This document shows, piece after piece, positions 9,345-18,466 of a stretch of DNA of 64,000 bases (position 1 is its first letter; every line of letters starts with the position of its first letter). The translations under genes and the position numbers were made by a program. The stretch lies in the NCBI GenBank assembly GCA_949358305.1, contig OX442318.1, forward strand, positions 358,501 through 422,500. The letters are read 5' to 3'. The notes beneath the pieces are model-generated. The model saw only the letters and a program-made list of their open reading frames with translations. It was not told where the DNA came from and made no database searches. Origin of the DNA: Strigamia acuminata. Its lineage: Eukaryota > Arthropoda > Chilopoda > Geophilomorpha > Linotaeniidae.

Positions 9345-10493
9345 TGATATAGTACAACTTTATTTTTTCGAATCTGGTTGAAAACGTAAACTTGTAAAAT
9401 AGCTACACTTTTTTACAAAGTATATTAAAATCAAACACAAACAAAAATATAAGTTGTATAATATACATATATATCTCTAAATCAGCAAACTCTGTTTTGC
9501 AAAATTGAAGCGATGAAAAAATGGCTGCCGCAACCGTGTGATCAACGCATGGTTGATATGATAATGATAAATACTCCGTAATGTAGGTAATATTATCAAC
9601 TTGTCAGCAGTTGATAAAAACTAAGATAAATAGCATTGAAATAGTTTCAAATGCTACACACCAACCCATCCATTCATTCATTCTCGCGACACACGACACG
9701 ACAGCAATGTTTTCTGCCAACAATTTCGTATCATTTCTTGTACACTCGTACGTCGTTCTGCTGACAACATGCGTATCAGCCGAAGGTTGGTTTTCATTGT
9801 TCAAATATTAGAATCAATAATGACTGTATGGCAGTTTTAGGTACAAGTGAGAACGAAACTGCACAATGTTTTTCACCGACCGATGATGACTTATTACTCT
9901 ACAATTCGTACGAGTCGTTGCAGAATTGGGTACGGAATGAGGCGGCAAAGAAAAGCCAAAGCTCGGCACAATACATCGACGAATTAAAAACGACTATAAA
10001 TCACCAACAAGCTGAAATAAGCAAGAACGAACGACAGATTGGCGAATTAGAAAAATCAGTGAATGCCTTAATCGATGACAAACGAAGCACGGAAGCGACA
10101 ATCATCGAGAACAAACGCGATTTGGACGCCGTCAAGAATTTGGTGAACGAATTGCGAGGACAACTGAGCGAATACCAAAATAACGAGAAACTTATCAACA
10201 GACTAAACGAGCAGATAAAAACCGATCTCAATGAGCAGACGCAACTAATCAAGAAACAAGCGTCGCAAATTGACGAGGCAAAAAAACAATTAGCGAATTG
10301 CGTCACAGACATCAGAGTGTCCGGTGCCGAATACAGCGTACTTTGGAAAGGACCCGGCTATCAGGATGAAGCGCATCGTGGCTATTTCGTGACTGGTGTG
10401 GTTAACGGGGACAGAGACGCCTATCCCGACCATGTTCAACGACGGGTAATATCCTTCAAAAGAAACAATGTCTGGACTCCTTTTCACGAGTAA
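9345..10493. repeat. Right arm of inverted gene duplication (copy C plus 5' flank)
   Basis: This is the inverted partner of 6031-7112. The divergent arrangement leaves a spacer of about 2.2 kb holding the 12-bp minisatellite, the palindromic element and an orphan transposon end. Confidence 0.85.
9707..10493 (+). CDS. Secreted coiled-coil protein, copy C (two exons)
   Basis: Exon 1 (9707-9785) encodes a signal peptide (MFSANNFVSFLVHSYVVLL, probable cleavage after VSA). A 55-bp intron (9786-9840, GT...TTTTAG) follows, then exon 2 (9841-10493), giving 243 residues. I chose the ATG at 9707 because the hydrophobic signal follows at once and all copies keep it; an upstream in-frame ATG-like start would bury it. 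The mature protein has CFSPTDDDLLLYNSYESLQ, a coiled coil (about residues 70-180, with ELEKSVNALIDDKRS and NELRGQLSEYQNN) and a compact C-terminal segment (WKGPGYQDEAHRG, YPDHVQRR, SFKRNNVWTPFHE). Function unknown to me. AATAAA occurs about 30 bp after the stop. Confidence 0.82.
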
Positions 10494-12240
10494 AATACTC
10501 GAATTGTAACTGTACGAACTGAAATAAACGTTGCTTCAACCACTCAAGCACTTTAATTAGCATCAATAACCACAGGTTCACTCACCATAACCGAATAAGT
10601 GAGAACACGACCAAGGTAAGCAATTGTTTGATTATTCCGAAAGAACTGCCTACATTTTATCAGAATTCAACACGAACGTGACAACATTTAACTCGCACTA
10701 TCCTGCTACATCGTACTGATGAATGATCACATCAGTAGAATGACTTCTGCCAATTTTTTAGTACAGACAAAGACAAAAGAAATTAATGTTTTCCTACCAA
10801 TCATCCTGTGTATGTTCGCTTTTGCACCCGGACTCGGATAGACAGTGTAAACAATCTGCGCCCAGTATCCTCATGTCAAATGAAAAACATAACCGAACTA
10901 GCTGCATCACAAAACTCCCGTTTCAGCCGTTTCATCCATTTCATTCATTTCAGTCCTGTTAGCCGATGTGACGTCACATCCGGAAATAATCCGTGTCGGT
11001 AGCGCTAACACGGCTGAAATGAAATGCAAACACGTTTTAGCAGACATGATGGCTGGCGAAAGGAACAAAACGTGACGATGGTGAATCTGGTAAACAATAT
11101 AAAAAAAATAAGAATGATTTTTCGATAGTTGGACAAAATTTGTATGTTTTTTTCTTTTAAAAAAATTCGGTTATTGCCGAACGATTGCAAATCGGTCATC
11201 GGTCAAACAACTACTAATGCCAGACACACACATCACACATCACACATTGTAAAAGCAGAATACAGATTATTGTTATCGAGATTTAAAAACGGCCGAGATG
11301 CCGGAAATTCCTTGAGAATTTTTTTGCAAAACTTTTAACTAATTTTGTCAATAAATTCTGAAAAAAAAAATAATTCGTATTTATAAGTTTTTCTTTTTTG
11401 GGTTCGGGGCTCTCTTTTGTTGTGCACGGTATGTCACTGGGCATGATAACTTCCCATTACTACCCATTCTTCATTTTATGCCAACGAGGAAGGCAAGCCA
11501 GTCTAAAAGGCCCCCCTGGAATTTTCCGGCCCAAAAATCTTTTTTTCCTTCCCAAAAATACATCACTTATTTGTCCAAAAATGCCGAATTTGTTGTCTAA
11601 AAGTGCACTTTTCATTTATCTGAAAATACATTTTTTTACACTTGAAACTCAATTGATTTCTCGTAAAATGCTTTTCTTTGGCAGGAATGGGGGCAGCAAC
11701 ACGACCAAAAACACAAGGACAATACCCTAGGAACGAACCTGTCAGTCAGCTAACTGTCGCAAAGAAAACACTCACATTTCTGCTGAAATGTGACTCAACA
11801 GCTGTTTCTATCTGCTTCCTGTTTATTCTGTACATTCTCGCGCAGAAACACTCAAAAAGCACATGTTCGCTCACACATTTACACCGATCTCATATCAAAA
11901 TGATTAAATCGCAAAAATCAGCAAATTATTTGTCCATTATTTCAAGGATAACAGAAACGTTTAAATAATCCAAACCCTCAAGACTAAAAATTGAAAACCT
12001 ACACGAGCAATGAAGATTCTTTCCAATTCCACCTATAATTACTGCACCTATGCATCGTCACCTACTTTGGCTCATGGTAAAACTTATTTCACCCTAAAAG
12101 AAATATTAAAATAAAATAAATAAGATAAAGATGATTTGCGTGACGGACATCAAAGACAATAAACAAATAAAGAAAATCACATTACCACTTTCCGCCATTT
12201 TGTCTTTGTTCGTTCGACGTTGAAATGTGTTTAAACGCAA
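10494..12240. repeat. 3' flank of copy C (direct duplicate of 3710-4945), then unassigned
   Basis: 10494-11650 repeats the copy A 3' flank with small indels; for example the long run of C near 4830 is reduced to CCCCCC at about 11511. 11660-12240 is single-copy as far as I can see, AT-rich and without a convincing gene; a 96-codon open frame at 11678-11968 has no recognisable domain. Confidence 0.65.
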
Positions 12241-12288
12241 GTGAAATCCAATCTGTTTCAACTGGAAAAGAATAACAGATTTTTAACA

Positions 12289-12522
12289 ATGCAAAAGTGT
12301 TGTAAATTTATCGTTTTACTAACCTTTATCCACTATGTTCGTGGTATAATCGCTCGTATAATCATTTCATTCCTTTCCTTCTTCGTCAACTACAGCGCTC
12401 ATCCGCATCATGCCATCGGATCGGTATTAGTTACAGTTTCTGCCACTTCGATCTACTGCAGCACTGATTTTGGCGATTTAACCAAATTTAACGAGTTAGC
12501 AAGACGAAATTTTGTTAAATAA
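12289..12522 (+). CDS. Possible small secreted or membrane protein (77 aa), uncertain
   Basis: From the first ATG the frame opens with MQKCCKFIVLLTFIHYVRG, which looks like a signal peptide or membrane segment, followed by a second hydrophobic stretch (IIISFLSFFVNY) and a polar tail ending NELARRNFVK. The stop is followed within 15 bp by AATAAA. I recognise no family, and the codon pattern is weak; it may be chance. Confidence 0.25.
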   Translation: MQKCCKFIVLLTFIHYVRGIIARIIISFLSFFVNYSAHPHHAIGSVLVTVSATSIYCSTDFGDLTKFNELARRNFVK

Positions 12523-12751
12523 AACAAATAAAATCAAACCTTAAGTCGTCACACGCTCAAATTTTGAAGAAAAAAAATATCGTTTTTTTTGTTTGTTTTG
12601 TACTGAAAACACCTACCGGTAGCTAGAAAATGGCGACTGTTGTCGATCTATGTTTTTTGTATTCAATTTTGAGACAAATAAAAATGACTCGTTCAAATTA
12701 TTTATTGCAAAAAAAAAAAAAAAACATCAAGTATAACTCATCGTTGCACAA

Positions 12752-13624
12752 CTACTTTTTTCGCGTTTCACTTTTATCGAGTTTAGTGAGTTTCGTTTGG
12801 TGCACTAATCGCAAATGCCTCCTCAGTCCTGGCCTCTGTTTGCACTTGAAACGACAAAGCGAACACGAAAAAGTCTTCTTCTTCGAATGAATCAACATGT
12901 GCGTTTCCACCAAGCACTTGAACTTGGCGCGATATTCGCATTTTGTGCAGCGAAACGCCAAAACTTCTTTCTTCTTCTTCGTTTTCTTCTTCTTCCCTTT
13001 TTCCAAATGCGTTTTCGCGTGCGAATTGAGTCCGGACTTGGAGTCAAACGCTTGGTCGCACACTTCGCACGCGAATTTGCGCGTCAGTTTGTGTTTTTGC
13101 ACGTGTTTTTCGAGAAGTGATTCGCTTTCGCACGCGAAATCGCAGCAGTTGCATCCGAACGGGTTTTGGCGCGTGTGCATCAATTGATGCAATTTCAACT
13201 TTTTACCGTCATTCGTCGAGAAATCGCAAGCGTCGCATTTGAGGTGTGTCGTCTGGTGCAGGTGTATAGTTACAATGTGTCTTTTCAGTTGGACTTTGAG
13301 TCTGGCTTTGTACTCGCATCCCGGCTGCGGGCACTCGAACGGCTTTTCGTTCGTGTGAATTCGTACGTGGCCCTGCAAGTCAAATCTGCGATAGGTGCGG
13401 TACGAGCAGTTCTGATACGTACATTTTAAGGGAATCACTTTTTTACTATTTTTCCGCTTCTTCTCGTTGCGGCTTCCTAATTTCTCCGGGTGCATAATTT
13501 GATGTCGGAACAAACGCAACTTCGTCCTTATTGTTTTCACATTTTCACCGCCATTTATAGATCTGTGGCTCCATCTGTTGACAGAAATTCCAGACTCGTA
13601 TTTTATTGTGGCTAAGCCCCGCAT
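12752..13624 (-). CDS. C2H2 zinc-finger protein with seven fingers (290 aa)
   Basis: A single-exon frame carries seven C2H2 fingers. The first two have the CX4C spacing of a longer knuckle (CTYQNCSYRTY, CPQPGCEYKAR); the next five have CX2C spacing (CDACDF, CNCCDF, CEVCDQ, CTKCEY, CSLCRF). Several linkers are the short TH/H-type rather than perfect TGEKP. A Lys-rich stretch (GKKKKTKKKKE) separates finger 5 from finger 6 and could be a nuclear localisation signal. The likely role is a nuclear DNA-binding regulator; targets are unknown. The ATG at 13624 is the first in frame, but an AG-bounded site near 13570 leaves an upstream exon possible. A minus-strand AATAAA lies near 12700. Confidence 0.85.
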   Translation of the reverse strand: MRGLATIKYESGISVNRWSHRSINGGENVKTIRTKLRLFRHQIMHPEKLGSRNEKKRKNSKKVIPLKCTYQNCSYRTYRRFDLQGHVRIHTNEKPFECPQPGCEYKARLKVQLKRHIVTIHLHQTTHLKCDACDFSTNDGKKLKLHQLMHTRQNPFGCNCCDFACESESLLEKHVQKHKLTRKFACEVCDQAFDSKSGLNSHAKTHLEKGKKKKTKKKKEVLAFRCTKCEYRAKFKCLVETHMLIHSKKKTFSCSLCRFKCKQRPGLRRHLRLVHQTKLTKLDKSETRKK

Positions 13625-14199
13625 GATACCTAATAAACAACCAACTTGATCTCTATTAATAAAATTTCAATTTCGCAAAACCAGTAATAACATTCAATTT
13701 AAAATAATGAAAAAGAATAAGCTTCTGTTCCAGGACAGTTTTTGTCTTTTTTTGCACTATTTTACGTACAAATTTGTTTATAGAAATAATAAAAATTATT
13801 TTTATTCGTATAAAAGCTAAAAAAAACGAAACAGAACAAAACAATTCGCGCATGTGTCGCTCACAAAATAACAATCGCAATAATTCAAATAATGTTCTCA
13901 GTTTAATCGGCTTGTGGGCTTCAAAGTGGAATTTTAGTCCGTTTCTCAACTCCCCAGTGCGGATATCTAAATCCAAAATTACCGTACTACATGTTTATCT
14001 AGGTCGTTTCATTCTCCCTGCATGTTTACCTGAAATAAAACGTCAATAATTAACTTGCAAACGATAAATAAAATTTTCCCGTCCTTACATTTATTTTTTT
14101 TGGCGCCCTTTTTTACAGTAGCACCATCTAGTGGAAGGAAATAACACAATAAATCCCCCAGAGTAAAAAAGAAACAATTTCTTTATTGTTTCTTCACAA
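13625..14199. other. Intergenic, no gene seen
   Basis: AT-rich sequence upstream of the seven-finger gene. It probably holds that gene's promoter, but no defined element can be picked out. Confidence 0.5.
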
Positions 14200-14203
14200 A
14201 ACA

Positions 14204-14835
14204 TGTCGTAACCTTGGTTTCCGGTAAATAAACTTTACACAAATATCTTACAAATAACCTTTTTATTGAAACACTGTAATATTACAATAATACTTAACAA
14301 TGTTGTGGTCTCGGATCCTTGTCGGCGGATACGATTTGTTGCTGCACGGCAGTCTTACACGTGGCTTCTGGTTGTCTAGGGTTAATGGCGTCCTGGCAAA
14401 ACACGTGTTCGCAAAACGCTTCAGCGATGGTGAGATATTTCGGTCGTAGTTTTGCTACGACAAATATCTTTGGCTTGGTGTTACAGATGACTTGGGCAAC
14501 TGGCATCGGTCCTCTATCAATCCGTGGTGTTCGGCCTGAAAGGTGAGGTGTGATGCTACTGTTGCTGCGATATATCTGTAAGTGGCGCTTCCGGTCAAAA
14601 CACGGGTTTAAATACCCCTAGTGACCGGAAATGACGTATTTGCATAAATTCGGGGAATTATGCAAATGGTTGACGTCATCATTACATTGATTCCGCAGAA
14701 ATGGTAAAACTAGTTTAGCTAGTTTTCTTTGTAATAATCATTTCGTGTTACATTTCAGATCAAAGAATAATATAATTCATTTATCATACACCCATATATT
14801 TTACTAAAACATTTTGTGACCTCGTGGTCACCACA
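14204..14835 (-). repeat. 3' LTR of the gag-only element
   Basis: Identical in length and, by eye, in sequence to the LTR at 17992-18623. The AACA at 14200-14203 on its outer side matches the AACA after the other LTR. Confidence 0.95.
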
Positions 14836-14850
14836 CGTCCCCTCCTCAGC
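14836..14850 (-). other. Polypurine tract
   Basis: The sense strand reads GCTGAGGAGGGGACG directly before the 3' LTR; such a purine run primes plus-strand DNA synthesis in LTR elements. Confidence 0.7.
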
Positions 14851-14913
14851 AATGTCGTTATAAAATTAAAAGATAAATGACATTGCGAAATTTCTCTTTA
14901 AAAATGTTTTTGA

Positions 14914-15381
14914 CTACATCTTCCTCTCGAGTGACTCCTTGAGGGCACTCACAGGAGGAGGTGGGGTGGTTTTTCTTCTGCCGGTGGTTGAGCCACGGTA
15001 TTTGCGTTTTTCGGTGGTGAAGTAGGCGATTTTCTTGTTTAGTTCCTTAATTTGTTTTTCTAGCCATTCGGTATTTAACCATTTCTTTTTGATTTCATCC
15101 TCCGATTCATCAGTCGAGTCGTTTTCCAGTTCGTTGTCTAATTCGACGTTTAATTCGTTTTTTCCGGTAGTAATTATTTCGTTAGTCGGTGTATTATTCG
15201 TCTCGTCAGGGGTCTGGTCATCCGGGCGTGTAGCAGACAGATTTATTTTTTCTCTGTCTGCTTCAACCAGTTTTTTGTTATTTCGTCGAATTTCGCTGTT
15301 AGCTTTTCTAACATTGCGGCCATTTCGGCGGCTCTTTTCTCTTCCTTCCTCTTTTTTCGTTTCGTACAGTCTCTCCTCCAA
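14914..15381 (-). CDS. Short ORF in the -1 frame overlapping the end of gag
   Basis: The 155-codon frame overlaps the last ~139 nt of gag in the -1 register. Past the slippery site it gives about 118 residues: an acidic stretch (NELENDSTDESEDE), a coiled-coil-like part (WLEKQIKELNKKIAYFTTEKRKY) and a Pro/Lys end. It lacks the DSG/DTG of a protease and any RT or integrase motif, although this is where pro-pol would begin in an autonomous relative. It is probably made only as a gag extension by frameshifting, because an internal start would put the ATG inside gag. Function unknown. Confidence 0.7.
   Translation of the reverse strand: MEERLYETKKEEGREKSRRNGRNVRKANSEIRRNNKKLVEADREKINLSATRPDDQTPDETNNTPTNEIITTGKNELNVELDNELENDSTDESEDEIKKKWLNTEWLEKQIKELNKKIAYFTTEKRKYRGSTTGRRKTTPPPPVSALKESLERKM
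15232..15276 (-). promoter_or_regulatory. Programmed -1 ribosomal frameshift signal (slippery site plus hairpin)
   Basis: On the sense strand the heptamer AAAAAAC (15276-15270) lies in the gag frame as A-AAA-AAC, a canonical X-XXY-YYZ slippery site. A 7-nt spacer is followed by a perfect 10-bp stem, AGCAGACAGA (15262-15253) with TCTGTCTGCT (15241-15232), around an 11-nt A-rich loop. The gag stop codon (15245-15243) is in that loop. Slippage by -1 moves the ribosome into the short downstream ORF. Confidence 0.85.
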
Positions 15382-17906
15382 TGTCCCAGCTCATTACAAT
15401 AATTGCAAGGTCTTGTGGTAGAGCTTTCCGCCCGCCTGAATGATCGTTTCGTGAAATCCCTTTTTTCGTAAGGCTTGTCATTCTTTGGGTTGCGATGCTC
15501 GGTTTTGTTCGCGTCGCCTTCTGAGTTTTGCTCGGAGTTGTCTTCTTCACTTTCCCTCCCGTCTTCGAAGTTAGGTGTATGGGTTTCCGTACTAGCTTGA
15601 TAAGCTTTTGGGGCTGGGATCGGATTAGAAGTCGACTTGTCGCTGGGTTTCTTCGGTGGGGCCGCCTCTATGTCTCCGTTTAGGAACGTTCGCGACCGGA
15701 TTAACCGCCCCGCGTCGTTATTTCTGGCGTGGATTCGCTGTATGCGAAGCTGGACCAATTTTCTTTCTTCCGGTGTCAGAGCGTCTGTATACCGGTCATT
15801 TACTTCTTCGTGACGTTTATCGACAAATTTCAACAGCTGTTCGAAGCTGTCGGTTGTTGGAGCGTTCATGTCGCGAAGCACCTTTTTGGATGCCTCGTTC
15901 AATCCTTTATCAAAAATTAGTCGTTGAGCGTAAGCGTCCAGCGGAGTATACAGTTCATTGAAAAGACTTTTAGCTCGCAGAAAATAGGCTCGTAGCTCTT
16001 CTCCGGTCGCCTGCTGCATGAGACTGACTCGTTGTCTAATCTCTTTCTGTGTCTCGCCATATTGTGTATTGAAGGCGACCACAAATTGCTCCCAATACTT
16101 CAAGTTCGCCTCCACATACCATTCTCTCGCCTCTCCTACCAGCATTTCTGGCAGTCCCTTAACTACCATTTCGTCCGGTTCGGCTCCGAGTCTCGAGATG
16201 GTGAGTGCCACCTCATTTAGAAATTTATTTCCTGCCCTCCACGTACCGTCGAATTTCATCAGGCGCAGCTGGGGCCACTTGATGTTTCGGTCTTTGTTAC
16301 CTAGCGCCCAACGGTCGGCTGAATATTTTCGGAGTAGGTTTTCATTCCGTTCGTCTCGTTCATCCAAGTCTTGGTTTCGGCCGGTCCGTGAATCGGCACG
16401 TATGTGTTCTTCTATCATTCGTAATCGCTCTTCCAGTATGGGGTCGGATTGGCTCTGACTCCCATAATTCGATGAAATATTTCCGTTTTGAGGAAGGAAT
16501 TGGTTATTTTGCGAAGAATTCTGGTGTTGGGGAGAATTTTGATTGGTTAAATTTGGAGAACTCGCGGCTAGTTGAGTTCCGGGGGGAGAGATTCCATTTA
16601 CGGCTGTTCCGCTCAGGACTCCATTGTTCTGTTTTATCAAGACAGTTGATTTCCTCCCTCCGTATGACTGCGAATTAATCTTTGCGGCTTCTCTCTCGGC
16701 GTCGTTGGCAGCTTTGATATTGGCTTTAGCTGCCTCGTTAGCTGCGTCGACGTTGGCCTTAACCACTCTGATGTCTTCAAGGCTTGGCATTGCCAACCTA
16801 TCTTGTCCCTGTTGATTTCTGACCTGGTTTTTTTGTTTAATTAACCGTACCATTTTGGAATTTGGGTCGTTCGGCGTTTGGCTGGTATGGCCAGCTTTAG
16901 CGGCGAAAGATTGTGCGAATGCCCACGATTGTCTCCCGCGATTATTGCGACTGTCTTGCTGAAAAGCTTCCAAGAATTCGTTTTGCACTTCGACGGGCTC
17001 GTCTACGATACTAGCCCATCCTTGGACGTTAATTCCTTTCGAATCGAGCGAATCAGCTTCGCTTTCGTCGTCCGCGTCGGAACTGGTTCGGGTCGAGTCG
17101 TACGAGTCGGTCGTCTGATTATTCGTTTTTTGACGCTTGACGGCCTTCTTTCCTTGTCGGATAGCTCTTTTTTCCGCCCGTTCTCTTGTCAGCCGGAGTA
17201 TCATGTCCAATTGGGCCAGCGGATCCCCTTCTTCGTCGTACGGGATTCCCATTAATCGGGCGATTTCGTATGCTTCTCTGCATCTGTTGATTTGTGATTT
17301 CGAACTGTTGTAGCCGTGCGTGATGGTGACTCGATTACTTTGGTTGTTATCGTACTTGTCGAATAGGCTATACCCGTCTTGACTTTTGTCTGAATCTTCC
17401 TCTACTTCGTCCGTGAAATTAATTTGTTTATTATTAATCGGCGGGTCAGGTTGAGGTTTCGTCGACGTCTTATTAATCGGTGTTTGTCCGACAGACGTTT
17501 TTTCGGCGTGGTTCGGAGTTTTTCCAATCGGTGTATGTCCGACAGACGTTTTTTCGGCGTGGCTCGGAGTTTTTCCAATCGGTGTATGTCCGACAGACGT
17601 TTTTTCAGCGTGGTTCGAAGTTTTTCCAATCGGTGTATGTCCGACAGACGTTTTTGCGGCGTGGTTCGGAGTTTTTCCAATCGGTGTTTTTCCGACTATA
17701 TTTTCTTTCGTCGATTCCGGCGGTAATTTATTGGCGTTGTTTTTATCGATTGGTGTTTTTCCAATCGTATTTCTTTTCGTCGATTCCGGCGGTAATTTAT
17801 CTAACGCTGGGCTAGCCAATGCTTCGGCCCTTGCCTTGGCTGATTCCATGGCTTTTCTTCGGGCGCTTGCGGTCGAAGGGTTTCGATTCTTTCCGCTTTT
17901 CGGCAT
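15243..17906 (-). CDS. gag: Gag-like protein of the LTR element (887 aa)
   Basis: This full-length frame starts MPKSGKNRNPSTASARRK. A basic N-terminus is followed by a 17-residue tandem repeat (about residues 70-145), an acidic Ser/Asp-rich stretch, a Gln/Asn-rich middle, and then a Ty3/gypsy-type capsid core at about 540-720 (FDGTWRAGNKFLNEVAL, AREWYVEANLKYWEQF, and the major-homology-like QQATGEELRAYFLRAKSLF). Near residue 835 is a zinc knuckle CNYCNELGHWRRDC (CX2CX4HX4C). The expected role is particle assembly and RNA packaging. The extra ~500 residues before the capsid core are unusual. It is undamaged, matching the identical LTRs. A -1 frameshift signal lies 9 codons before the stop. Confidence 0.93.
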   Translation of the reverse strand: MPKSGKNRNPSTASARRKAMESAKARAEALASPALDKLPPESTKRNTIGKTPIDKNNANKLPPESTKENIVGKTPIGKTPNHAAKTSVGHTPIGKTSNHAEKTSVGHTPIGKTPSHAEKTSVGHTPIGKTPNHAEKTSVGQTPINKTSTKPQPDPPINNKQINFTDEVEEDSDKSQDGYSLFDKYDNNQSNRVTITHGYNSSKSQINRCREAYEIARLMGIPYDEEGDPLAQLDMILRLTRERAEKRAIRQGKKAVKRQKTNNQTTDSYDSTRTSSDADDESEADSLDSKGINVQGWASIVDEPVEVQNEFLEAFQQDSRNNRGRQSWAFAQSFAAKAGHTSQTPNDPNSKMVRLIKQKNQVRNQQGQDRLAMPSLEDIRVVKANVDAANEAAKANIKAANDAEREAAKINSQSYGGRKSTVLIKQNNGVLSGTAVNGISPPGTQLAASSPNLTNQNSPQHQNSSQNNQFLPQNGNISSNYGSQSQSDPILEERLRMIEEHIRADSRTGRNQDLDERDERNENLLRKYSADRWALGNKDRNIKWPQLRLMKFDGTWRAGNKFLNEVALTISRLGAEPDEMVVKGLPEMLVGEAREWYVEANLKYWEQFVVAFNTQYGETQKEIRQRVSLMQQATGEELRAYFLRAKSLFNELYTPLDAYAQRLIFDKGLNEASKKVLRDMNAPTTDSFEQLLKFVDKRHEEVNDRYTDALTPEERKLVQLRIQRIHARNNDAGRLIRSRTFLNGDIEAAPPKKPSDKSTSNPIPAPKAYQASTETHTPNFEDGRESEEDNSEQNSEGDANKTEHRNPKNDKPYEKRDFTKRSFRRAESSTTRPCNYCNELGHWRRDCTKRKKRKEEKRAAEMAAMLEKLTAKFDEITKNWLKQTEKK
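17485..17690 (-). repeat. 51-bp tandem repeat inside gag (four copies)
   Basis: The motif CCGACAGACG recurs at 17488, 17539, 17590 and 17641, an exact 51-bp period, coding for a 17-residue unit containing GKTPNHAEKTSVG. Degenerate half-units continue on both sides. The period keeps the frame, so the array can expand or shrink without breaking gag. Confidence 0.9.
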
Positions 17907-17971
17907 TTTCGATAGTTTGTAAATTCCAAACCGTAAGATATGTTTATTTAAATAGTCTGATTAGTCAAACT

Positions 17972-17989
17972 ATCCCGGACAGACCCCCA
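17972..17989 (-). other. Primer-binding site of the gag-only element
   Basis: Two bases inside the 5' LTR the sense strand reads TGGGGGTCTGTCCGGGAT. Its complement has the form of a tRNA 3' end: ATCCCGG of the T-arm, a 7-nt acceptor strand, a discriminator base and CCA. The tRNA species is not resolved. Confidence 0.75.
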
Positions 17990-18081
17990 CGTGTCGTAAC
18001 CTTGGTTTCCGGTAAATAAACTTTACACAAATATCTTACAAATAACCTTTTTATTGAAACACTGTAATATTACAATAATAC

Positions 18082-18294
18082 TTAACAATGTTGTGGTCTC
18101 GGATCCTTGTCGGCGGATACGATTTGTTGCTGCACGGCAGTCTTACACGTGGCTTCTGGTTGTCTAGGGTTAATGGCGTCCTGGCAAAACACGTGTTCGC
18201 AAAACGCTTCAGCGATGGTGAGATATTTCGGTCGTAGTTTTGCTACGACAAATATCTTTGGCTTGGTGTTACAGATGACTTGGGCAACTGGCAT
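18082..18294 (-). other. 70-codon open frame within the LTR (also 14294-14506)
   Basis: It lies between the putative start region and gag, so in the genomic RNA it would be an upstream ORF. It starts MPVAQVICNTKPKIF and has no recognised domain. It is identical in both LTRs, which follows from LTR identity and is not evidence of selection. Confidence 0.35.
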
Positions 18295-18376
18295 CGGTCC
18301 TCTATCAATCCGTGGTGTTCGGCCTGAAAGGTGAGGTGTGATGCTACTGTTGCTGCGATATATCTGTAAGTGGCGC

Positions 18377-18418
18377 TTCCGGTCAAAACACGGGTTTAAA
18401 TACCCCTAGTGACCGGAA
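18377..18418 (-). promoter_or_regulatory. LTR core promoter in an inverted repeat (also at 14589-14630)
   Basis: TTCCGGTC and GACCGGAA form a perfect 8-bp inverted repeat around GGGGTATTTAAACCC, which contains a TATA-like sequence and is itself nearly symmetric. Transcription toward gag on the minus strand would start shortly below 18377. Confidence 0.55.
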
Positions 18419-18419
18419 A

Positions 18420-18466
18420 TGACGTATTTGCATAAATTCGGGGAATTATGCAAATGGTTGACGTCA
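18420..18466 (-). promoter_or_regulatory. Symmetric CRE/octamer dyad in the LTR (also at 14632-14678)
   Basis: The order is TGACGTCA, then ATTTGCAT, a short AATTC...GAATT core, ATGCAAAT, then ACGTCA. These are CRE-like (bZIP) sites outside POU-type octamers in inverted order, making a 47-bp near-dyad upstream of the TATA-like box. Use as an enhancer is inference from motif identity and position. Confidence 0.6.
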
